The position numbers and the translations under genes were made by a program. A stretch of DNA of 39,018 bases from Pegethrix bostrychoides GSE-TBD4-15B (GTDB lineage: Bacteria; Cyanobacteriota; Cyanobacteriia; Elainellales; Elainellaceae): the NCBI GenBank assembly GCA_019359155.1, contig JAHHHV010000028.1, forward strand, positions 1 through 39,018. The letters are read 5' to 3'. Positions 26,051-34,853 of the stretch are shown piece by piece. The first letter of the stretch is position 1. Every line of letters starts with the position of its first letter. Under the pieces are notes generated by a model, which was not told the DNA's origin, did not search any database, and saw only the letters and a list, made by a program, of their open reading frames with translations.

Positions 26051-28270
26051 TTAGCGGCGGGAGCGGTCGGTTTCGCGGAGTCGGGCAGCCAGCGAGGTCA
26101 TTTGCAGCATTGGTTCAGAGTCGAGCTGTTCGCGGCGGTGATAAAAATGGCCATCCCGGTCTTTGTCGGTGGGCGCACCGTTGGCCACCAGCCCCAGTAT
26201 CGGCTGATGTGACTGCTCCAAGAATTCTTTGGCTGCCGCAGCTCCGACTGAATCGACCACGCCGGGACGCACGACGAGCAGCAGGCCATCCGACATTTTG
26301 CCCAGGATTGCCGCGTCGGCCATGCCCACCAGCGGCGGCGTATCCAGAATCACCAAGTCATAGTCTTGAGCGAAAGTTTCAATCAGCGAAGCCATCCGCT
26401 TCGAGTCCAGCAGCGCCACTGGATTGGGCGGAATCACGCCTGCGGTCAGCAAATCCAGACCCGGCATCGCTGACTGGATGGCGCTGGGCAACTCCTGCTG
26501 GCCGACAATCACGTTGCTCAGACCGCTCACGTTGATCAAGTCCCAGATGTGATGCTGCTGCGGATAGCGCATATCGGCATCGATCAGCAGCACCCGACGG
26601 CCAACCTGCGCGGCGGCTGCCGCCAAATTCGCCGCCACTGTAGATTTACCCTCCTGCGCCACCGAGCTGGTCACGACCACCACCCGGATCTCTTTGTCAG
26701 TATTCAGGAACTTTAGGTTGGCTTGCAACATGTGATAGGCCTCGCTGAGCGACGAGCGTGGCAGATCGCGTGGGAAGATCTTGGGAATCATCTTGGGAAT
26801 CTCAGTGCGCCCGCGCGGAGTCAGCTTGCCGTAGGTGGGAATCAGACCCAGCAGCGTGTAGCCAAACAGCGACTTGGCTTCCTGAACCGTCTTGACCGAG
26901 CGATCGCAGAGATCGATCAAGAACGCCACAGACAGCCCTAGCAGCAGACCTGCCGCACCGCCTGCCACGAGAAACAGCTGTTTACCTGGCCCTGCTGGCT
27001 CTTCAGGTAGCTCAGCCGCAGAGATGACGCGGGCATTCCCCACGTTCTGGTTCTCAGCCACCTGCACCTCTTGCAGCCGAGTCAGCAGCGTTTCGTAGGT
27101 GGACTGCGCGACCTTCAGCTTGCGGTCAAGCTCCCCCTGCGTCTGGGCGAGCCTGGGCAAGACGCTGGCGCGGCTGCGGTAGCTCTCCAAAGTTCGCCGC
27201 AGCGTTTCGGTTTGGGTGGTAAGGCTAACGCGGTCAACTTCAGCGTCGATTAGGTTGGCCGTGAGGCTAGAGCGCAGATCGCCCATTTGCAGGCTGCCTT
27301 CAGCGACTGATCCGGTTGAGCCAAGCACCTGGCTAACGCGAGACTGCAACAGCTCTCGCAGGGAATCCACCTGGCGCTGAAGGTTAGCAACGGTAGGATG
27401 ACCGCTGCGGTAGCGCGCCTGCTCAATGGCCAGCTGGCTTTGGGCTTCCTGGTACTGAGCCAGCACGTCCTGTACGCCCGAAGCCTGACTCAGAGCGGTC
27501 ATTGTGGCTGCCAGCTCTGGACTCATGCCGAGCTGGCTTTGCAGCGCCTGCGAGCGCGCTGTCGCTTTGGCTAGCTCAGCCTGCGAGTCTGAAATCTTTT
27601 GATCAAGCGACGAAATAATGTTGACCGCAGCACTCGCTTCAGATTCTAGAACGACAATCTGATTGGCTTCCTTAAACGCCCTGAGATTGATCTCCGCATC
27701 GCGCACGGCAGATTCAACGCGGGGTAGCTGACGGCTGATAAAATCGCTGGCCGCTGCTGTTTCCGCTCGGTTTGCCTCAACGTTCTTTCTAATGTAGATA
27801 TTCATCACTTCGTTAACGACTCTCGCCGCTCGTTCTGGATCGCTATCCTCAAACGAGATTTGCAGTACGTCGGTGCTGGCAACGTTTTTGACCTTCAGCC
27901 CTTCTAAAATTGCCTTGGTCGAGAGCGGCTTACCTGTCTCTTCATCTACCAGCTTCAGCGCCGCAATTGCCGCCTTAACGACCGTTTCAGAGCGCAGAAT
28001 TTCAGCCTGGGTTTCAGCCGGACTGTTGTTGGTCGTCAGTGACTGCAAGTCCCCAGTTTCTACGCCCGTTAGCCCCACCAGCGACGGACTGCGGTCGGCC
28101 TTAACCAGCAGACTGGCTGTGGCTTTGTAGGTGGGCTTCTGCAAGATGGCAGCTAGCACTGAAAGCGCCATTACAGTACTAAACACGCTCAAGGCTGGAA
28201 ACCAGCGCCGCTTGATAACCGACCAGTACTTTTGGAAATCCAGCTCTTCGGTGTAATCCTTGGGGTGCAT
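26051..28270 (-). CDS. Polysaccharide co-polymerase/tyrosine autokinase (Wzc/GumC type)
   Basis: The 739-residue protein has an N-terminal Wzz domain with a membrane helix at about 27-47, long periplasmic coiled coils (about 150-400) with the GNVR-like region, and a second membrane helix at about 425-447. The cytoplasmic BY-kinase domain follows: Walker A SSVAQEGKST with K542, Walker A' VLLIDADMRYPQ, and DTPP in ILDTPPLVG. It controls chain length and couples polymerisation to export through the adjacent OPX protein. The C-terminal tail has only one tyrosine (HFYHRRE) instead of the usual Tyr cluster, so control by autophosphorylation may be reduced or differ. It is the first gene of the minus-strand set and diverges from the CapA-like gene across 857 bp. 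Confidence 0.94.
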   Translation of the reverse strand: MHPKDYTEELDFQKYWSVIKRRWFPALSVFSTVMALSVLAAILQKPTYKATASLLVKADRSPSLVGLTGVETGDLQSLTTNNSPAETQAEILRSETVVKAAIAALKLVDEETGKPLSTKAILEGLKVKNVASTDVLQISFEDSDPERAARVVNEVMNIYIRKNVEANRAETAAASDFISRQLPRVESAVRDAEINLRAFKEANQIVVLESEASAAVNIISSLDQKISDSQAELAKATARSQALQSQLGMSPELAATMTALSQASGVQDVLAQYQEAQSQLAIEQARYRSGHPTVANLQRQVDSLRELLQSRVSQVLGSTGSVAEGSLQMGDLRSSLTANLIDAEVDRVSLTTQTETLRRTLESYRSRASVLPRLAQTQGELDRKLKVAQSTYETLLTRLQEVQVAENQNVGNARVISAAELPEEPAGPGKQLFLVAGGAAGLLLGLSVAFLIDLCDRSVKTVQEAKSLFGYTLLGLIPTYGKLTPRGRTEIPKMIPKIFPRDLPRSSLSEAYHMLQANLKFLNTDKEIRVVVVTSSVAQEGKSTVAANLAAAAAQVGRRVLLIDADMRYPQQHHIWDLINVSGLSNVIVGQQELPSAIQSAMPGLDLLTAGVIPPNPVALLDSKRMASLIETFAQDYDLVILDTPPLVGMADAAILGKMSDGLLLVVRPGVVDSVGAAAAKEFLEQSHQPILGLVANGAPTDKDRDGHFYHRREQLDSEPMLQMTSLAARLRETDRSRR

Positions 28271-29046
28271 AGTAGAACTTTAAAATAGTGGCTGTTGAGT
28301 AACGAGCGGCGGCTGAGCAGATGCAGTCAGCGAGCGGCTAACGCATCAAATGACCGACAAAAATAGCCAGACCGACAAAATCAGTCTGCAATCATGAAAC
28401 ATACTCAGCAGCAAGTCTTTTGTCCCAAAGCACCCACCTCACTTCAGGTCGGCCTCTGGAAAATTTCAACAGGCACACGCTCTAATCTAAAGACTGACCC
28501 TTCGCAGACCGTCTGTGCAGTTCCTCGCTCTCAGGTCAGTCACCTTCTGGTTACCTTGAGTTGGAGTTAAGTGCAGACGACAGCCTAGCAACTGCCGCGA
28601 AGCCCAATCTTGTATTCAGTATAAACAGGTTCTCTTACATCAGCAGGATTTAAATCACATCGCGGAAATCCCTGAGGTTTCTTCAGAGAACTTCCGACAA
28701 ACCATCATAGCCTCAGCTCAATATAAGTAGTATCCACAGGTTCACTTCAGCAAGTGAACACCTGTAGATTTTGTCAAATCTTGATGGGTATTGTCGGAAT
28801 CGGTATTTTTTTGATGAAGATTGCTAAAGATCATTGACAGCTGGGCAAACGATTTATTAGTGAACCTTTGTGGTTCTATGTGAGTCAATCTGGACTGCTC
28901 AAGTTTCATAGACAGCTTTAAAGCTACCAGGCTCACAATTTCGGCTCACTCCGCATATTCCACATCATTTTGTAAAGATGGCTACAACCCTCGATTTTGG
29001 CCTCGATTTTGGCCTCAATTTTTGGCTGCCAAATTGAGGTGAAAGT
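28271..29046. other. Long divergent intergenic region with two hairpins
   Basis: The region separates the Wzc gene from the CapA-like gene. CAGGTTCACTT and AAGTGAACACCTG pair across CAGC at 28737-28764 with a 2-nt bulge, and CCTCAATTT/AAATTGAGG at 29013-29039 form a 9-bp stem. CCTCGATTTTGG-type repeats occur near 28989-29021. It is a plausible control region for exopolysaccharide genes. A 64-codon minus-strand frame at 28742-28936 has no family features. Confidence 0.5.
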
Positions 29047-29075
29047 TTTGCCGCTTTTTACTCTGCTCGTATAAT
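29047..29075 (+). promoter_or_regulatory. Candidate sigma-70 promoter of the CapA-like gene
   Basis: TTTGCC at 29047-29052 and a perfect TATAAT at 29070-29075 lie 17 bp apart, 52 bp upstream of the GTG start. Confidence 0.55.
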
Positions 29076-29127
29076 TAGGCATCTCAAGCAGCAGCAAATT
29101 CAGCATCTAAACTTCTGAGGGGGGCAA

Positions 29128-30849
29128 GTGGAACATCTAGAGACTCTGAACCGGGCTAGGCAGGGGGAACCCGCCGCGATTGCAAGTTTGATTCAGCAGG
29201 CTTTAGCAGCTCGCGGCATTCAGGTCAAGGCAGCCTGCCAAAATTCCTGCCTGCATGTTGTGCTGGCTGCTGAGACTATTCCAGACCGAGCCATCTATGC
29301 GCGGCTGGTCTATGCAGCCCTGCTTTGTCTGGGCGCAGCTTCGATTCAAACGCTGCAAGTCTACGGTCGGCAGCAGGGCATCAACCGTCCTGGATGGGTG
29401 CAGGGGTTTCGGCTCGTCCAGCCTCTAGCCGAACCCACAGCTCAACCTGTTTCTGTCGGCCCCAGCTCACAGCCCGAACCCATTGCGATATCTGCTCCGA
29501 CAGAAGTGCCTGCCTCAGTTCATGCCACCCCGCCAGCCTCTAGGCTGCAACTGCTGATTACCCAAATAATTGCTCAAGCCCAGCAGCAGGTGAGCTGGCC
29601 GATGGCCGTTTCAATTGGGGCAGCGAGCTTGGGGCTAGGAGCTGGACTCAGTTCGCTCAGGCAGCTTCAGGTCAGGCAGTCTCGCCCAGCTGATGCTCCA
29701 GCCGCTACAGCAAGTTTACCCACGGTAAATTCACCTACAGCAAATCCTGCTTTGGCAGCATTCCCGTCGCTAGATGCGGCTTCCGCAGTGCCGGATGCAG
29801 ATGCCAGTTCAGATGCCAGTTCAGATGCCAGTCCAGATGCCAGTCCAGCCGCCGCAACTGTTGCCGTGACGCTGAAGGCTGTTGGCGATATGATTCCGGG
29901 CAGCAACTATAGCGGCAGATCCAATCTGCCGACTGTAGCCGGCGAAGCCCTAGATGCCGAGCGCGAATTTTTGTTTGGCAACATCAAGCCGTTCTTGGGG
30001 GAAGCTGACCTGCTGTTTGGCAATTTTGAAAGCACGCTGACCGACTATCCAGAATCCGCCAAGGATGTCAGCCAAAACATGACCTTCGCCTTCCGCACCC
30101 CGCCCATCTATGCCCAAATGTTTAAAGATCTGGGCTTTGACCTGCTGAGCGTGGCCAACAATCACTCAATGGACTTTGGCGAACCGGGTTTTGCCGACAC
30201 GGTGCAGGCAATCAACCAAACCGGGATGCAGGCTGTGGGGCAAAAAGACCAGATTCTCTATAAAACAGTCAACGGCATTCCGATCGCTTTTATTGGCTTT
30301 AGCTATTTGCCCTACCACAACATGATGCAGGATTTGGAGCGGGCCGGGGCACTGGTGCAGCAGGCCAAACAGCAGGCCAAAATTGTCGTGATTTCTGTCC
30401 ATGCGGGAGCCGAAGGTTCGGATCAAACACGGGTCAGCGACCGCACCGAATATTTCTATGGCGAAGATCGTGGCAACATGGTTGCTTTTTCGCACGGGCT
30501 AATTGACCAAGGAGCCGACCTGATTTTGGGACATGGGCCGCATGTGCCCCGCGCCGTTGAGCGGTATCGGGGGAAGCTAATCGCTTACTCGCTCGGCAAT
30601 TTTGTCGGCTACAAGACGCTCTCGACGGTTGGGACGCTAGGCGATTCGCTGATTTTGACGGTGCAGATGAATGCGGAGGGCGATTTCTTGGGCGGCAGAA
30701 TTCTGCCGGTGGCGCTGGATGGCAACGGCATTCCTAAGCTGGACGACTATTTTAAGAGCGTTGTTTTGATCCGCAACCTCACCCAGCGTGATTTCCCCGA
30801 AACGCCGCTGACGATTGACGACATGGGCTATCTCCTGCCCCAGAACTGA
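29128..30849 (+). CDS. CapA family (PGA_cap metallophosphatase-like) protein
   Basis: The GTG start has a strong GAGGGGGG ribosome-binding site. Residues 1-100 form a small cytoplasmic-looking domain (IQVKAACQNSCLHVVL ... IQTLQVYGRQ) that I recall as a recurrent cyanobacterial N-terminal module. A weak membrane segment follows (about 158-178), then a low-complexity Ala/Asp/Ser linker. The PGA_cap domain covers about 248-550: KAVGDMIPG, LLFGNFES, SVANNHSMDFG, VISVHAGAEG and LGHGPHVPRAVE. These are the metal-binding Asp, Asn and His motifs of the calcineurin-like fold. CapA proteins support poly-gamma-glutamate or capsule production in Bacillus. Here, beside export genes, an envelope polymer role is plausible, but the reaction is unknown. 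Confidence 0.88.
   Translation: MEHLETLNRARQGEPAAIASLIQQALAARGIQVKAACQNSCLHVVLAAETIPDRAIYARLVYAALLCLGAASIQTLQVYGRQQGINRPGWVQGFRLVQPLAEPTAQPVSVGPSSQPEPIAISAPTEVPASVHATPPASRLQLLITQIIAQAQQQVSWPMAVSIGAASLGLGAGLSSLRQLQVRQSRPADAPAATASLPTVNSPTANPALAAFPSLDAASAVPDADASSDASSDASPDASPAAATVAVTLKAVGDMIPGSNYSGRSNLPTVAGEALDAEREFLFGNIKPFLGEADLLFGNFESTLTDYPESAKDVSQNMTFAFRTPPIYAQMFKDLGFDLLSVANNHSMDFGEPGFADTVQAINQTGMQAVGQKDQILYKTVNGIPIAFIGFSYLPYHNMMQDLERAGALVQQAKQQAKIVVISVHAGAEGSDQTRVSDRTEYFYGEDRGNMVAFSHGLIDQGADLILGHGPHVPRAVERYRGKLIAYSLGNFVGYKTLSTVGTLGDSLILTVQMNAEGDFLGGRILPVALDGNGIPKLDDYFKSVVLIRNLTQRDFPETPLTIDDMGYLLPQN
29800..29847 (+). repeat. Four 12-bp tandem repeats in the CapA linker
   Basis: GATGCCAGTTCA occurs twice and GATGCCAGTCCA twice in a row, encoding a DASS/DASP linker between membrane segment and phosphatase-like domain. 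Confidence 0.85.
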
Positions 30850-30967
30850 TCGCAACTTGAATTTGATCCAGTTTTGATGCAATTTTGATTCAGTATCGAG
30901 GAATAGGACTTGTAAGCTTGAGCCAGGTTATTATCGCAGGGTGAAGATCTCGTTTCAGCCATTCTGA

Positions 30968-32098
<1,131 letters not shown>

Positions 32099-32171
32099 GC
32101 TTTGCGGGTTCGGCTGCTCCCCCTGTCCAGTCTCAAGCAAATATGCTACATTTATTAATCGTGGAACGAAA

Positions 32172-32253
32172 GGGTCGATGCCCGAGTGGTTAATGGGGGC
32201 GGACTGTAAATCCGCTGGCTATGCCTACGCTGGTTCAAATCCAGCTCGGCCCA
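32172..32253 (+). tRNA. tRNA-Tyr (anticodon GTA)
   Basis: A class II tRNA of 82 nt with a long variable arm. The acceptor GGGTCGA pairs with TCGGCCC, the anticodon loop is CTGTAAA, the T arm is GCTGG-TTCAAAT-CCAGC, and the discriminator is A. CCA is not encoded. Confidence 0.95.
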
Positions 32254-32319
32254 TCCACGCCAACCTGCCGAAGACTTGCGTTAGTTCGTAGGTTGAGGCA
32301 TGATAGGAACGTTATGAAT

Positions 32320-32391
32320 GCCCGTGTGGCTCAGTGGTAGAGCACACCCTTGGTAAGGGTGAGGTCATGAGTTCAATCCTCATCACGGGCT
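32320..32391 (+). tRNA. tRNA-Thr (anticodon GGT)
   Basis: A 72-nt tRNA: acceptor GCCCGTG pairs with CACGGGC, the anticodon stem CACCC/GGGTG encloses TTGGTAA, the T loop is TTCAATC, and the discriminator is T. It lies 66 bp after tRNA-Tyr and just upstream of an integrase gene, so it is the likely integration site of an element. Confidence 0.95.
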
Positions 32392-32417
32392 TTAGTTAAG
32401 ACTCAGGTACAGTAAGG

Positions 32418-32445
32418 CTTCTGGCGGTTCGCTAGGAGTTTTTTT
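32418..32445 (+). terminator. Rho-independent terminator downstream of the tRNAs
   Basis: CTTCTGGCG and CGCTAGGAG form a 9-bp stem with two G-U pairs around GTT, followed by seven T. Confidence 0.75.
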
Positions 32446-32492
32446 GATTAGTACATTCTGAGTAACCTATGACAACCTATGCCACTTGTAGC

Positions 32493-32551
32493 TGAACCTT
32501 ACCCCTAATATGAACCTTACCCCTAATATTGGTATTCGATTGGTATTCGGG
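32493..32551 (+). repeat. Tandem repeats overlapping the integrase 5' end
   Basis: TGAACCTTACCCCTAATA occurs at 32493-32510 and 32511-32528, directly followed by TTGGTATTCGA and TTGGTATTCGG at 32529-32550. They may be integrase arm-type or regulator sites; their position also argues for the downstream start of the integrase. Confidence 0.7.
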
Positions 32552-32560
32552 TATGGGTTT

Positions 32561-33649
32561 ATGCAGGTAAAGGTTGAATCGTTCAAGGACTGGCTCCGGC
32601 TGCGGTGGAGCCATGAGGGCCAAAGGTATTCTTTGGCGTTGGGACTGCCTAATAGTGAAGTGAACCGAACTGTAGCGGTCGGCAAGGCTACAACAATTCA
32701 TCTAGATCTAATCAGTGGCAATTTCGATCAGACGCTCGCCAAGTACAGACCCATCAATCAAGTGGCCAGCGGTATCACGGCACTGGAGCTGGTAAAGCGC
32801 TTCACTGATTACAAGGCTGACCGTCTGTCCCCAACATCGATTTCTAAGTTCAAGGCGCTGCACAAGCCTGTAGCAGATTTCTTTGGGGCTAAGGCTGCTC
32901 AGTCAGTGGATGAAGACTTGGCCGATCGCTTCAGGATGGCTTTAGCGAAGAACCTAAAGCCATCCACTGTTAAAGAACGACTGGTTGGCTTGAATGAGTG
33001 CTGGAATTGGGGCGTTAGGCGTGGGCATGTAATCCAGAATCCTTGGCGGCAGCCCCTAAAGCAAATCAAGTTATCGCCCAGTCAAAAGCCAGTCCCATTC
33101 ACTCAGCATGAGATGCAGTCCATCCTGGATGGCTTCAGGAGGCATCGGCACTACAAACACTATGCTGACTATGTTGAGTTTCTGATGTCTACTGGCGCAC
33201 GGCTAGGAGAAACTAGGGGACTGCTGTGGAAGCATCTGACACCTGACTGCTCTGCCATCTGGATTGGAGAGAGCGTAGCGCGGGGCGGCATCCGCAAATC
33301 GACCAAAACAAACCGCGCTCGACAGTTCAAGTTACCAGAACGGGTGCAGCAATTGCTATTAGCTCGGCGGACAATAAATTACGCGGGTGATGCCCTCGTT
33401 TTTCCGGCTCCACGGGGCGGAATTATCAACGACGGCAACTTCCTGAAACGGGCATGGCGCAAGGTGCTGAATAAAGAAGGCGTTGATTATCGCTATCCCT
33501 ACACATGCCGCCATAGCTTCATCTCTCATGCGCTGGAAATCAAGAAACCGATGGACGTAGCCGAAATGGTTGGACATGACCCACAGGTGTTGTTCTCTCG
33601 CTATGCTTCAGCCATCCCAGGAAGCCTAGAAGCTCCCGACATCCTCTAG
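32561..33649 (+). CDS. Tyrosine recombinase (phage-type integrase)
   Basis: The catalytic set of the lambda-integrase family is present. Counted from the ATG at 32561, R214 lies in GARLGETRG, K249 in STKTNR, Y314 takes the place of the first His in YTCRHS, R317 and H318 follow, then H339 in VGHDP, and the nucleophile Y348 in SRYAS. The N-terminal part (about 1-55) resembles the compact arm-binding domain of cyanobacterial integrases (VKVESFKDWLRLRW). A SAM-like core-binding domain lies at about 75-165. An in-frame ATG at 32510 would add 17 residues encoded by tandem repeats and is less likely. It lies 169 bp after tRNA-Thr, the classic layout of an element inserted in a tRNA gene. No excisionase is visible. 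Confidence 0.92.
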   Translation: MQVKVESFKDWLRLRWSHEGQRYSLALGLPNSEVNRTVAVGKATTIHLDLISGNFDQTLAKYRPINQVASGITALELVKRFTDYKADRLSPTSISKFKALHKPVADFFGAKAAQSVDEDLADRFRMALAKNLKPSTVKERLVGLNECWNWGVRRGHVIQNPWRQPLKQIKLSPSQKPVPFTQHEMQSILDGFRRHRHYKHYADYVEFLMSTGARLGETRGLLWKHLTPDCSAIWIGESVARGGIRKSTKTNRARQFKLPERVQQLLLARRTINYAGDALVFPAPRGGIINDGNFLKRAWRKVLNKEGVDYRYPYTCRHSFISHALEIKKPMDVAEMVGHDPQVLFSRYASAIPGSLEAPDIL

Positions 33650-33650
33650 T

Positions 33651-33761
33651 GGTAACTTGGGTAACTTGGAGGGTGAAAAACTTGCTGTGTAAGGCTTTTC
33701 TAAGTTACCTTCTTCTTCTTCTTCTTTTTTAAATAAAAAGGTAACTTAGGTAACTTAGAGC
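33651..33761. repeat. GTAACTT repeat cluster downstream of the integrase
   Basis: GGTAACTTGGGTAACTTGGAG begins at 33651, CTAAGTTACCTT lies at 33700-33711 and AAGGTAACTTAGGTAACTTAG at 33738-33758. The inner inverted repeat (12 bp each arm) encloses a pyrimidine/TTC-rich 26-nt stretch. This could be a terminator-like hairpin, a regulator operator or integrase arm sites. Confidence 0.7.
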
Positions 33762-33848
33762 CATGTGGTTTTATTGTCTGAGACGCTAAGACTCATCCTG
33801 AGACCGCATAGCCGAAATAGAGGCATAAGCCTACCGGGATATGTGGCT

Positions 33849-34138
33849 ATGTCAGATCCAAGTCTTGCGGCTCCAGCTGCGGAGATCGTCCGACTGCTGC
33901 CCAGGCTCTCGGCTGGTGACCATATTGCGGATGCCCGCAAATTGCTGAGGCGATGATTGAGCAGAAACAGGGGCGTCGGCAGGGACGGGCAGCGCGTAGT
34001 CTGGATGAGGATTTGATTCTCCAGCTTTTGGAGCAGATGCCACCCAATCAGGCTCCTTTGGCTCAAGCGCTGAGAGCATTAGTGGATGATTTTCGATTGG
34101 ATAAATTGATTGAATTAACGGGATGTGACTGGGATTGA
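33849..34138 (+). pseudogene. Frame-broken small protein, related to the one at 37879
   Basis: The first part reads EIVRLLPRLSAGDHI, from the ATG at 33849; it then runs into a stop at 33954-33956. A second frame continues with QIAEAMIEQKQGRRQGR and ends at 34138 after a 40-residue helical stretch. The other copy near 37879-38040 reads SELIPQLSEGDRIRVLQFAE then MVQQRAGKRSQRRGR in one frame. Relative to it, this copy has a net 2 extra bases at about 33925-33938. Alternatively the two frames are overlapping genes joined by ATGA. I do not know the family. Confidence 0.5.
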
Positions 34139-34532
34139 AGCTTTCTGGTGATTGAAGCTTTCTGGTTGACTGATTCACGGCTTGAAATGCAAGCTTCTAC
34201 TGCAATTGCCTCACTGAGATTTGCCCTACTGAGGTCGGCATCAGTGAGGCTAGAATTGCAACCTTGGGCACTGAGTCAATTGAATGCGGAATCTGGCAAT
34301 GCTTCTGATGCAGCAGGCATTGGGGGATTTGAGTCATCTCGGTAGTGGTTTAGCTCTGTTGTGCTGATTTCTGAATCTCACGTATCGGCAGCGAACTGGC
34401 TACTAGATCCAACTGTGGGGCAATTGAATTGACCATTGGATTGATCATTGGATTGACCATGCGATCTAGCCATAAACTGGCAGGAGTCCCCTGAGACGGT
34501 TCAACAGTGACGACAGCGGCAATTGGAATTGA
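34139..34532. other. Gene-poor stretch with short repeats
   Basis: This holds the second copy of a 17-bp tandem duplication (GATTGAAGCTTTCTGGT at 34133-34149 and 34150-34166) and TTGGATTGAxCAT repeats near 34435-34460. A 65-codon frame at 34148-34345 is not convincing. Confidence 0.5.
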
Positions 34533-34853
34533 TTAGGCCTCAGTGGGCTGGGCATCATTTTCTGAAACCGTTGGTAGATACAGCTGAAATTGAGTGCCTT
34601 TGCCTTCCTGACTAGAGAATTCAATGAAACCACCGTGATTTTTGACGATGGTGAAAACTGTTGCTAGCCACAGCCCTGTCCCTTTAGGCGCTCTAGTGGT
34701 GAAAAATGGTTCAAAGATCTGCTCCCTTAAAGCAGGCGGAACCCCCACCCCTGTATCAGAGACATCGTGTCCTTGTTTATTTCGACTACAGCAGGGGCAC
34801 CATAAGCCCTGAAGCCATCGAGAATTACAATGTATGTTAGCTTCGTTTAGCAA
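34533..34853 (-). pseudogene. Decayed histidine kinase ATPase-domain fragment
   Basis: Residues 30 to the end (about 34533-34767) are the C-terminal half of a HATPase_c domain: SDTGVGVPPALREQIFEPFF, TTRAPKGTGLW and LATVFTIVKNHGGF. The G2 glycine is Trp (GTGLWLATV). The first 30 residues are not kinase-like, and no phosphoacceptor or N-box exists upstream, where the intact kinase gene diverges. It is a remnant, possibly still an ORF by chance. Confidence 0.75.

Noticed and set aside
28742-28936. 64-codon minus-strand ORF
   Set aside because: It ends inside a hairpin, matches nothing I know, and lies in a probable regulatory region.
34148-34345. 65-codon plus-strand ORF
   Set aside because: It begins in a 17-bp tandem duplication and has no recognisable features or ribosome-binding site.
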